Assembly (NCBI GenBank): GCA_025966435.1
Contig: JAICRQ010000255.1
Location: 1-5,646, forward strand
DNA from: Anaerolineales bacterium
GTDB lineage: Bacteria; Chloroflexota; Anaerolineae; Anaerolineales; Villigracilaceae
Length of the DNA stretch: 5,646 bases
Reading direction: 5' to 3'
This document shows, one piece after another, positions 1-5,282 of this stretch (its first letter is position 1; the number at the start of each line of letters is the position of its first letter). The notes beneath the pieces were generated by a model that was given only the letters and a program-made list of their open reading frames with translations, was not told where the DNA came from and made no database searches. The position numbers and the translations under genes were made by a program.

Positions 1-174
1 GAGATCTTCCACTTGTTTGACGCGCGGCGGGATAAAGTTGTGATACAGGATGGAAGCCAGCGATGAGAAGCCTTCCAGCCCCATTACTTCTTCACGATAC
101 AGGCCTCCATCCGGTTTGCGGAATTGCGTATGGCGTTTATGGGGAATTTGTCCGAGTTTGTGATAAACGGGCAT
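1..174 (-). CDS. hmgA: homogentisate 1,2-dioxygenase, N-terminal 58 residues (gene runs off the window)
   Basis: This is the 5' end of a gene continuing past base 1. The visible 58 residues begin MPVYHKLGQIPHKRHTQFRK and continue with PDGGLYREEV, a G-[LT]-EGFSS segment and LYH. This is the conserved opening of bacterial homogentisate 1,2-dioxygenases: the IP-x-KRHTQF-[RK]-x-PDG-x-LY-x-EE pattern followed by GxEGFS and a LYH. The family is cytosolic and uses Fe(II) to cleave the ring of homogentisate, giving maleylacetoacetate. The iron ligands are in the missing C-terminal part and cannot be checked. The ATG at 172-174 is supported by a perfect AAGGAGG four bases upstream. It lies 9 bases after the lipoprotein stop and is the last visible gene of an operon with hppD and fah, which supply the preceding and a later step of the same pathway. 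The call rests on motif recall and this context. Confidence 0.9.
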   Translation of the reverse strand, partial: MPVYHKLGQIPHKRHTQFRKPDGGLYREEVMGLEGFSSLASILYHNFIPPRVKQVEDL

Positions 175-178
175 GGTA

Positions 179-185
179 CCTCCTT
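179..185 (-). promoter_or_regulatory. Shine-Dalgarno of hmgA
   Basis: The minus strand reads AAGGAGG with a 4-base gap to the ATG at 172-174. The site overlaps the stop codon of the preceding lipoprotein gene (184-186), so ribosomes ending there sit on the hmgA initiation site. Translational coupling is therefore likely. Confidence 0.85.
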
Positions 186-1092
186 AGGTCATCGTCATGA
201 ATTCAAATATCGCATCCAGTGCCTCCAGCGAAGGCATGAAGGCATCTGGGGAAAGAGTGTTTAGCGCTTCTGTCACCGAAAAGTAATAGACTTGATTCGG
301 CCCGACGGCAGTTGGTATGGGAAAGCCGCCTTCGGGCACGGCTGCCTCCGGCTTTTCATCCTCCGGGAGGATCGGCGCAGTGACTGGCAGGATCCCCACA
401 ATGTAGTATTTGCCGTCGCTGGTCAAACCCTGGAAGTGATAAAAGAGCTCGCGGTTATTGACTGGGGCCGCGTACTGCGCATATTGCGTAAGCAAACGAA
501 TCCCGCCGCCTCCGTTTGGAAACGCGATGATCTTAATTTGAGCGGACAACACCGGGGTTGCGTTGAAGAACGGAACAATAGGCAGGGTTTCGTGCATGGG
601 CGTGGCACCAGTCAGGATCTTCCTGAGGCGGTCGATCTGCTCGGCCGCATTCGGATTCATTTGTTCGTATTCCCCTGCCGGGTAGACAAAGATGCGCGGC
701 TCGTGGAATTTGCCCTGCAACTGGTAATTTGTCAATGTGAAGCGCAGATGGGTGGGTGCAACATCCCAGGGCGCATCGCTGTTCGATTCCACGGCTGTCA
801 TTGTCTCCATGATTGCACCGCCTGCCACATTGGACGGGACGACAAATGAAATGCCTTTGTGTGAAATACTTGTGCCCCCGTCTTGAATCCCAGTTGGAGT
901 GGGCGATTCTGTGCTCACTGGTACCTCTGCAGTGTTTGTGGGAGCCGCAAATGCCTGCAGCGTGGCAGCGACCACGGTCCCCACTTCATCGACAACGGTT
1001 GGCGTCGGTGTTGCAATAGTCCCCGCCGAAAACGAACAACCCCAGGTCCCTATGACCAACCCGAGAATCACAAACAGAGTTTGCTTTTTCAT
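184..1092 (-). CDS. predicted lipoprotein of unknown function inside the homogentisate operon
   Basis: I do not recognise this 302-residue protein. The N-terminus MKKQTLFVILGLVIGTWGCS looks like a type II signal peptide: two lysines, a hydrophobic core (about 5-17) and Cys19. The lipobox (TWG-C) is loose, with Trp at -2. Residues 24-75 form a low-complexity linker rich in Thr, Pro and Ala (ATPTPTVV, STESPTPTG), as often seen in exported lipoproteins that hold a domain away from the membrane. Residues 78-302 look like a soluble mixed domain (ISFVVPSNVAGG, RIFVYPAGEYEQMNP, RELFYHFQGLTSDGKYYIVGILPV) with a Pro/Glu-rich stretch at 238-262. No catalytic motif is visible. An in-frame GTG at 1150-1152 would add 20 residues, but these are encoded by a palindromic repeat and would bury the signal peptide, so ATG 1090-1092 is preferred. 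Its SD is poor (GGAAAGG almost touching the ATG). The gene lies between fah and hmgA and abuts the hmgA SD, so it is probably co-transcribed. A role in aromatic catabolism is not shown. Confidence 0.8.
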   Translation of the reverse strand: MKKQTLFVILGLVIGTWGCSFSAGTIATPTPTVVDEVGTVVAATLQAFAAPTNTAEVPVSTESPTPTGIQDGGTSISHKGISFVVPSNVAGGAIMETMTAVESNSDAPWDVAPTHLRFTLTNYQLQGKFHEPRIFVYPAGEYEQMNPNAAEQIDRLRKILTGATPMHETLPIVPFFNATPVLSAQIKIIAFPNGGGGIRLLTQYAQYAAPVNNRELFYHFQGLTSDGKYYIVGILPVTAPILPEDEKPEAAVPEGGFPIPTAVGPNQVYYFSVTEALNTLSPDAFMPSLEALDAIFEFMTMT

Positions 1093-1109
1093 GCCTTTCC
1101 ATTTCGAGA

Positions 1110-1167
1110 GCCTTGCGAAGGCTTCAACCACAACGCGTTCTTGCACGGGCACAACCTTCGCAAGGTT
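1110..1167. repeat. compound palindromic repeat between fah and the lipoprotein gene
   Basis: Bases 1111-1121 (CCTTGCGAAGG) are the exact reverse complement of 1155-1165 (CCTTCGCAAGG), with 33 bases between. Each arm is also a small hairpin by itself: GCCTT-gcg-AAGGC at 1110-1122 and AACCTT-cgc-AAGGTT at 1153-1167. The element fills most of the 89-base gap between fah and the lipoprotein ATG. There is no T-run after it on the minus strand, so it does not look like an intrinsic terminator. It resembles a REP-like dispersed intergenic element. Whether it recurs in the genome cannot be seen here. Confidence 0.65.
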
Positions 1168-1181
1168 ACAAGGCGACTTAA

Positions 1182-2054
1182 CTATGCAATCGTGTTTCTC
1201 AACACACCGATCCGTTCGATCTCCAGCTCCACGACATCGCCGTGGCTAAGCCAGGGACCCTGAAACTTTGTCAGCTCTAATAGGCAGCCGGTGCCGAGGG
1301 TGCCGGAGCCGATCACATCTCCCGGATGCAGCATCACAGCCTCGGATGCACGGGCGATGATCTCGCCGAAGGACCAGTGGATGTCTTTGAAATTGCCGCG
1401 TGAGAATTCCTTGCCGTTGATTCTCGCCGTCATTTCCAAGTCATACACGCCTGGGCGATCCGTGGCTTTATCGGCGAGCGATTCATGCGTGGCGATGACC
1501 GGCCCGAACGACGAGGCGAAATCCTTTCCCTTTGCCGGACCCAGCCCGACGATCATCTCCTTGCGTTGCACATCCCGCGCGGACCAATCGTTGAATATCG
1601 TGTAGCCAAAGATGTGGGAAGGTACATCTTCGGGTTTGATGTTCGTGCCTCCCTTGCCGATCACCGCCGCGATCTCCAGCTCATAGTCCATGGCGTTAGT
1701 ATAGGGCGGGTAGGGGATGACATCCTCGTGCCCGAAGACCGCGTTAGGATTCGTGAAATAAAAGACGGGGAACTGATACCACTCTTCGGGCACCTCGCGC
1801 CCGCGATTGCGGTTGGCGGTCACGACATGCTGCTCGAAGGCATAAGCATCGCGCAGAGTGGTAGGGTGGATGGGGGAATGAAAGTTCACCTCCTCCAGGG
1901 AAAGCGATTCTTTCGACGTCCGGCTGGCGGCTTTTGCCGCGCCCGCCGCGATGACTGCCTTCATGTCTGCATACGGCAGCGTATGGACTCGGTCCTCGAT
2001 CACAAGCGCGGGCTGAGACGAGGCGCGAAGTGTGGAAACGGTTGCGAATTTCAT
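1182..2054 (-). CDS. fah: fumarylacetoacetase-type hydrolase (FAH family, short form)
   Basis: The 290-residue protein is a FAH-fold hydrolase predicted to split fumarylacetoacetate into fumarate and acetoacetate, the final step of homogentisate breakdown. Residues 69-76 (DAYAFEQH) reproduce the spacing of mouse FAH Asp126, Tyr128 and catalytic His133 as D69, Y71 and H76. The metal ligands follow as E125 and E127 (DYELEIA) and D156 (FNDWSARD), then GPAKGKDFASSFGP with the lysine region at 175-177 and GSGTLGTGCLLEL near 249-261. The mouse Tyr244 position appears to be Met167. Length is well below the roughly 420 residues of animal FAH because the N-terminal domain is short. I start at ATG 2052-2054 (MKFATV). 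An in-frame ATG at 2070-2072 would add six residues, but it lies within a palindromic repeat. Neither start has a clear SD. The gene follows hppD by 99 bases, mostly repeat. A related FAH-family reaction is possible, but the residues and neighbours favour fumarylacetoacetase. Confidence 0.88.
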   Translation of the reverse strand: MKFATVSTLRASSQPALVIEDRVHTLPYADMKAVIAAGAAKAASRTSKESLSLEEVNFHSPIHPTTLRDAYAFEQHVVTANRNRGREVPEEWYQFPVFYFTNPNAVFGHEDVIPYPPYTNAMDYELEIAAVIGKGGTNIKPEDVPSHIFGYTIFNDWSARDVQRKEMIVGLGPAKGKDFASSFGPVIATHESLADKATDRPGVYDLEMTARINGKEFSRGNFKDIHWSFGEIIARASEAVMLHPGDVIGSGTLGTGCLLELTKFQGPWLSHGDVVELEIERIGVLRNTIA

Positions 2055-2066
2055 AGGGTTATCTGC

Positions 2067-2148
2067 TGTCATTGCGAGCGTAGCGAAGCAATCTCCTGTT
2101 AGAAGCGAGGAGATTGCCTCGTCGCGGCGAACGCTCCTCGCAATGACA
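2067..2148. repeat. MITE/REP-like palindromic element between hppD and fah
   Basis: The 82-base element has perfect 12-base terminal inverted repeats: TGTCATTGCGAG at 2067-2078 and CTCGCAATGACA at 2137-2148. A second nested 9-base pair is GCAATCTCC at 2088-2096 with GGAGATTGC at 2109-2117. The TGTCATTGCGAGCG...GCGAAGCAATCTCC type of sequence is a widespread dispersed intergenic repeat in bacteria. When read through, it gives the database-familiar peptide CERSEAIS, as it does here in an antisense frame. The element ends 5 bases from the hppD stop and covers the upstream candidate ATG of fah. In mRNA it would fold into an intercistronic hairpin. Confidence 0.85.
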
Positions 2149-2153
2149 TGATG

Positions 2154-3290
2154 TTATAGATTTCCGCGTCGTTCCTGCTCCACTTCAATGGACTCGAACA
2201 ACGCTCTAAAGTTGCCTTTGCCGAATCCCTGGGAGCCGTGCCGCTGAATCACTTCGATGAACATCGTAGGGCGGTCCTGAATCGGACGCGTGAAGATCTG
2301 CAGGAGATAGCCTTCATCATCGCGGTCCACGAGGATGCCGAGATCGTGGATGGCTTTCATGTCCTCTTTGATCTTACCAACACGGTCTGGGAGCATCTCG
2401 TAATAGGTATCAGGCACACGCAGGAATTCGACGCCGCGAGTGCGAAGTTTTTCCACTGTTTCCAGGATGTTGCCGGTGATGATCGCCAGGTGCTGGACGC
2501 CGGGCGTGAGATAGTAATCGAGATATTCTTCAATCTGGCTCTTGCGCCGTCCTTCGGCAGGTTCATTGATGGGGAACTTAACCCGTCCATTCCCGTTCTG
2601 CATCACCTTGGACATAAGCGCAGAATATTCCGTGGAGATGTCCTTATCGTCAAAATGCAGCAACTGGCGGAAGCCCATCACCTGGTGATAGAAATTGACC
2701 CAGTGATTCATCTTTCCAAGCGGCACATTGCCGACCATGTGATCAATTGCTGCGAGACCAGTTGGCTCGGCTTCGTAGGAAATAGGTTTGTAGGTGGGTG
2801 CAAAAACGCCTTTGTAATCGCTACGGTCCACAAAAACGTGTAAGGTTTCGCCATAGGTGTAAATTGCCGATGTGCGAAAGATACCGTGATCGTCCTTCTC
2901 TTCACGCGGAGCCCACGCAGACTTGCCGCCGCGGGACGTTGTCTCTCGCCATGCTTTTTCAACATCGTCCACTTCAAGGGCAATCATCTTTACGCCATCG
3001 CCATGGACCATATGATGTCCGGCGATCTCATGCGTGGGGGAATAGGCAGCAGAAATAACAAACCGCGCCTGCCCCGATTCTAGAACGTACGAAGCAAAAG
3101 CGCGGTTGCCTGTTTCCAGCCCTGAATACGCCACGGGCTTGAAACCGAATGCCTTCCACCAGTAGTACATGGCGTGTTTTGCATTCCCCACGTAAAAATG
3201 GACGTGATCGATAGATTTGATCTGCAGGAAATCCGCTTCCTCCGTCATGGGACGGGACGCGGCCTCGGGTTTGGATACAGTCGTAGCCAT
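2154..3290 (-). CDS. hppD: 4-hydroxyphenylpyruvate dioxygenase
   Basis: This 378-residue protein is full length for the family. It is a cytosolic Fe(II) enzyme that turns 4-hydroxyphenylpyruvate and O2 into homogentisate and CO2. It has two vicinal-oxygen-chelate domains: about residues 22-165 (opening with SIDHVHFYVGNA) and 178-355 (opening with AIDHMVGNVP). The three iron ligands are visible in the C-terminal domain as H184 (AIDHMVG), H267 (GVQHLAI) and E346 (FIEVIQR). The closing GFGKGNFRALFESIE near 355-369 is also characteristic, as this segment shapes the active site. The ATG at 3288-3290 has a perfect AAGGAGG four bases upstream and the sequence is uninterrupted. It is the first gene of the operon and has its own promoter region upstream; fah, a lipoprotein gene and hmgA follow on the same strand. 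Nothing suggests truncation or a different substrate, although hydroxymandelate synthases are close relatives. Confidence 0.96.
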   Translation of the reverse strand: MATTVSKPEAASRPMTEEADFLQIKSIDHVHFYVGNAKHAMYYWWKAFGFKPVAYSGLETGNRAFASYVLESGQARFVISAAYSPTHEIAGHHMVHGDGVKMIALEVDDVEKAWRETTSRGGKSAWAPREEKDDHGIFRTSAIYTYGETLHVFVDRSDYKGVFAPTYKPISYEAEPTGLAAIDHMVGNVPLGKMNHWVNFYHQVMGFRQLLHFDDKDISTEYSALMSKVMQNGNGRVKFPINEPAEGRRKSQIEEYLDYYLTPGVQHLAIITGNILETVEKLRTRGVEFLRVPDTYYEMLPDRVGKIKEDMKAIHDLGILVDRDDEGYLLQIFTRPIQDRPTMFIEVIQRHGSQGFGKGNFRALFESIEVEQERRGNL

Positions 3291-3294
3291 TCAG

Positions 3295-3301
3295 CCTCCT
3301 T
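3295..3301 (-). promoter_or_regulatory. Shine-Dalgarno of hppD
   Basis: The minus strand reads AAGGAGG, four bases before the ATG at 3288-3290. This fixes the hppD start and has the same sequence and spacing as the hmgA site. Confidence 0.85.
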
Positions 3302-3318
3302 CGATTAGTCTCATTAAA

Positions 3319-3347
3319 ATTGTACGCCAAAGGAAGTCTGATTGCAA
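3319..3347 (-). promoter_or_regulatory. candidate sigma70-type promoter P1 for the hppD operon
   Basis: On the minus strand a -35 box TTGCAA (3342-3347) is followed by a 17-base spacer and a -10 box TACAAT (3319-3324). These match the consensus at 4/6 and 5/6 positions with ideal spacing. Transcription would begin near 3312, leaving a leader of about 20 bases that contains the SD. It is the best-placed promoter in the intergenic region. It is a sequence match only. Confidence 0.5.
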
Positions 3348-3364
3348 ATGAAAAAATACTAAGT

Positions 3365-3402
3365 CTTACACTAGCAGCGCATAGGTTATCCTTTACACTT
3401 GC
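3365..3402. repeat. paired CTTACACTAGC-like boxes upstream of P1
   Basis: CTTACACTAGC at 3365-3375 and TTTACACTTGC at 3392-3402 agree at 9 of 11 positions and begin 27 bases apart. Both contain TACACT, the reverse complement of the AGTGTA hexamer found on the other strand at 3440-3445 and 3462-3467. They may therefore be opposite-facing copies of the same operator half-site. The regulator is unknown. Confidence 0.35.
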
Positions 3403-3421
3403 TATGATACGCCGGTCCTTC

Positions 3422-3450
3422 GTTATAGAACCGTAGTAAGTGTATCGTAA
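3422..3450 (-). promoter_or_regulatory. weaker candidate promoter P2 upstream of hppD
   Basis: On the minus strand TTACGA (3445-3450) is followed by a 17-base spacer and TATAAC (3422-3427). The -10 is good (5/6) and the -35 poor (3/6). The first phased box overlaps the -35 and spacer, and the next lies just upstream, so a bound regulator would cover this promoter. It could be a second start for the hppD operon or a chance match in AT-rich sequence. Confidence 0.25.
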
Positions 3451-3468
3451 CTGTATCAGAAGTGTACC
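3441..3468. promoter_or_regulatory. three tandem TGTAYC boxes at 11-base spacing (putative operator)
   Basis: TGTATC at 3441-3446, TGTATC at 3452-3457 and TGTACC at 3463-3468 begin exactly 11 bases apart, one helical turn. A degenerate fourth (TAAACC) lies in register at 3474-3479. The longer AAGTGTAYCG context is shared by the first and third. Such same-face direct repeats are typical of an operator bound by a cooperative regulator. The array lies between the cysW stop and hppD, over the -35 of P2 and about 95 bases upstream of the P1 -35. The binding protein is not identifiable from this window. Confidence 0.4.
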
Positions 3469-3489
3469 GGTGATAAACCCTAAACTTCT

Positions 3490-4362
3490 CTAGTGTTTTC
3501 TACTTCTCAGCCAGTCAGAGCCGAGGACGAGGATGAGCGAGAACAAGCCTAACGCGAGCGCCGCGCTGTAGGCGGCAATGTACTGGCGTTCTTCCAGCGC
3601 ATGATAAATAAACAAGGTAGTCGTCATGAGGCTGCCCTGTGCTGCCCCGCCGATGACAAGTACCGCGCCAAACTCTCCTAAGGCGCGGGCAAAGGTCAGT
3701 GTAATGCCGTAGATCAGTCCCCAGCGCAGAGCGGGGAAGGTCACACGCCAGAAGGTTTGCCAGCTGCTAGCGCCAAGGGTCGCGGCGGCTTTTTCCTGTC
3801 GGGTATCGAACGCTTCCAACACCGGGACAAGCTCGCGAATCATAAAGGGCATGGTGACGAACAGCGTTGCCAGAACCATCCCTGGAAACGCAAATGCCAC
3901 TCGCATCCCGGTCGCTTCAACAAGCGGACCAAACAATCCGTTGCGCCCAAATAACAGTAACAACATATATCCGGCAACGACCGGAGACACCGCGAAGGGC
4001 ATATCGATCAGACCGTTGATCAAGCCGCGCCCGGGGAATCGGTGCCGGACAAAGACCCAGGAAACAATCGTGCCAAAGATCGCATGGACGACGACCACCA
4101 CCAGGCTGATCCACAGGGTGTTCCAAAACGAGATCAATACGAAGGGCTGATTGAACGACTCAAAAATTGCTCCCACACCCTGTTCGAATGCGCCGAGAGT
4201 TAACGCGCCCAAGGGAGCTACGATAAGTAATCCCACATAGACAATAACAATCGTGACCAGCACCCAGCTAACCCATTTTTCTCTGCTTCGAGCCATCCAA
4301 GCCGGAACAGGATTGCTGAGCTTCTTCAGAGGAGAAGTGACTTTCGGGATCGTGATGCTCAT
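3490..4362 (-). CDS. cysW: sulfate ABC transporter permease CysW
   Basis: The 290-residue inner-membrane protein is one of the two channel subunits of the sulfate/thiosulfate importer. After a basic cytoplasmic N-terminus (1-32) come hydrophobic segments near 33-57, 75-105, 121-138, 158-178, 212-238 and 262-282, the usual six-helix plan. The cytoplasmic EAA loop that docks the ATPase is at 190-210 (EKAAATLGASSWQTFWRVTFP). The family motif FARALGEFGAVLVIGG is at 224-239. Its ATG overlaps the cysT stop by 4 bases (ATGA), and AAGGAG lies 5 bases upstream, so the two permeases are translationally coupled and made in equal amounts. The choice of CysW over CysT rests on gene order and overall resemblance. 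Related molybdate or tungstate permeases are shorter and usually single. No ATPase gene follows: the next gene, 199 bases on, is hppD. Confidence 0.93.
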   Translation of the reverse strand: MSITIPKVTSPLKKLSNPVPAWMARSREKWVSWVLVTIVIVYVGLLIVAPLGALTLGAFEQGVGAIFESFNQPFVLISFWNTLWISLVVVVVHAIFGTIVSWVFVRHRFPGRGLINGLIDMPFAVSPVVAGYMLLLLFGRNGLFGPLVEATGMRVAFAFPGMVLATLFVTMPFMIRELVPVLEAFDTRQEKAAATLGASSWQTFWRVTFPALRWGLIYGITLTFARALGEFGAVLVIGGAAQGSLMTTTLFIYHALEERQYIAAYSAALALGLFSLILVLGSDWLRSRKH

Positions 4363-5228
4363 GTAAGCTCCTTCGATGAACCAACTCGTGATCGTTTTCG
4401 TAGATAATCTGCAAACATCATCAAACTAAAGGCGATGGCAACCATCACGATGGACATCGCGCTCGCTCCCAATCTGTTCTCTGATTCCACTTCGCCAAAG
4501 ACATAGACTGCTGCCGTCTGTGAGACCAGCGGAATATTCCCGGCAACAATGACGATCGAGCCGAATTCGCCAATGGCACGCGCAAAGCTGAGCAATGCAC
4601 CGGTCACGATGGGTAAGGTCAGCGGGGGAATGATGATACGCCGGAAAATGGTCCAGCCGCCCGCGCCGAGGGTAGCAGCCGCGTGTTCCTGTGTGCGATC
4701 CAGTTCCAGTAGGACAGGCTGAACAGAGCGTACTACAAACGGGAACGTGAGAAATAACAAAGCCAAAATGATTGCCGGCGGCGCAAAGAGGATCGAAAAA
4801 TCAAACTGTTCTTTTAGCCAGGCGCCGAGCGCCTCTTGGGGTCCGAAGAGAATCACAAGCATCACACCGGTGACCAGGGTCGGGATTGCCAAAGGCAGAT
4901 CAATGATGCCGTTCAGGATGCGCTTCCCAGGAAAGTCATAGCGCACCATGACAAATGCCGTTAACGTCCCCATGATGGTATTGATGACGGTCATGACTGC
5001 GGCCGTCCACAAGGTAAGCTGTAATGCATGCCAGGCGGCGGGCAATGTGACCTGCCGCCAAAGCTCAGCCAATCCTTCGCGCGTGCCATCCCGCAGAATG
5101 ACCAAAAGCGGAATGATGAGCATCACCGCCAGATACGCCAGAGCGACGGAGCGCACGCCCCATCCCCCCCAGGGGAGAGGAGCTCTGGTCTTTTTATCGG
5201 AAGAGGGAATTGTCGTAGATAGATTCAT
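4359..5228 (-). CDS. cysT: sulfate ABC transporter permease CysT (CysU)
   Basis: The 289-residue inner-membrane protein is the partner permease of CysW. Hydrophobic segments are visible near 25-46, 66-95, 109-129, 147-169, 202-230 and 257-275. The EAA loop facing the ATPase is at 181-201 (EHAAATLGAGGWTIFRRIIIP), and the matching family motif FARAIGEFGSIVIVAG is at 215-230. RYDFPGKRILNGIIDLPLAIPTLVTG is the conserved stretch around 96-121; its counterpart RHRFPGRGLINGLIDMPFAVSP in CysW shows that the two are paralogues. The ATG at 5226-5228 is the first ATG in frame, because a TGA stands upstream at 5247-5249. No SD directly precedes it. The nearest, AAGGAGG at 5271-5277, is on the far side of a 15-bp hairpin. 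The gene is in the order sbp-cysT-cysW, with a short gap after sbp. Confidence 0.94.
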   Translation of the reverse strand: MNLSTTIPSSDKKTRAPLPWGGWGVRSVALAYLAVMLIIPLLVILRDGTREGLAELWRQVTLPAAWHALQLTLWTAAVMTVINTIMGTLTAFVMVRYDFPGKRILNGIIDLPLAIPTLVTGVMLVILFGPQEALGAWLKEQFDFSILFAPPAIILALLFLTFPFVVRSVQPVLLELDRTQEHAAATLGAGGWTIFRRIIIPPLTLPIVTGALLSFARAIGEFGSIVIVAGNIPLVSQTAAVYVFGEVESENRLGASAMSIVMVAIAFSLMMFADYLRKRSRVGSSKELT

Positions 5229-5238
5229 TTGCGTTATC

Positions 5239-5273
5239 AGGGACAGTCACTCACAATTTGAGTGACTGTCCCT
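5239..5273 (-). promoter_or_regulatory. strong intercistronic hairpin between sbp and cysT
   Basis: AGGGACAGTCACTCA and TGAGTGACTGTCCCT form a perfect 15-bp stem (5259-5273 with 5239-5253) around a 5-base loop, AATTG on the minus strand. It begins 9 bases after the sbp stop and ends 10 bases before the cysT ATG. No T-run follows on the minus strand, so it is not a classical terminator. It could protect the sbp message or limit permease translation, as hairpins behind binding-protein genes often do. It could also be a copy of a dispersed palindromic repeat. Confidence 0.8.
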
Positions 5274-5277
5274 CCTT
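5271..5277 (-). promoter_or_regulatory. displaced Shine-Dalgarno, possibly for cysT
   Basis: The minus strand reads AAGGAGG, identical to the sites of hppD and hmgA. No start codon lies at normal distance; the cysT ATG is 42 bases further on. The hairpin at 5239-5273 fills the space and pairs with the last three bases of the site. If the hairpin folds, AAGG is left about 10 unpaired bases plus a helix base from the ATG, so the structure may bring the two together. Confidence 0.45.
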
Positions 5278-5282
5278 AATTT

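Noticed and set aside
292..849. A 185-codon plus-strand open frame
   Set aside because: It lies wholly antisense to the lipoprotein gene, has no family resemblance and has no ribosome-binding site.
1093..1152. GTG-initiated 20-residue extension of the lipoprotein
   Set aside because: These codons are the palindromic repeat, and the extension would place about 20 residues ahead of an otherwise normal signal peptide.
1485..2102. A 205-codon plus-strand open frame ending in the peptide CERSEAIS
   Set aside because: It is antisense to fah, and its end is only the translated palindromic repeat. There is no SD and no recognisable protein.
2238..2843. A 201-codon plus-strand open frame
   Set aside because: It is antisense to hppD, whose iron ligands and motifs make the minus-strand reading certain.
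3392..3397. TTTACA/TGTAAA half of a TyrR box upstream of hppD
   Set aside because: The second half at six bases' distance is missing, and TyrR is a gammaproteobacterial regulator that is not expected here.
3413..3433. Possible terminator hairpin for cysW (6-bp stem with one wobble pair, 9-base loop)
   Set aside because: The stem is short, the loop large and no T-run follows on the minus strand. It also coincides with the candidate P2 -10 box.
5239..5282. Plus-strand intrinsic terminator (hairpin followed by CTTAATTTTT)
   Set aside because: No plus-strand gene ends here and the T-rich stretch is interrupted. The minus-strand role between sbp and cysT is more sensible.
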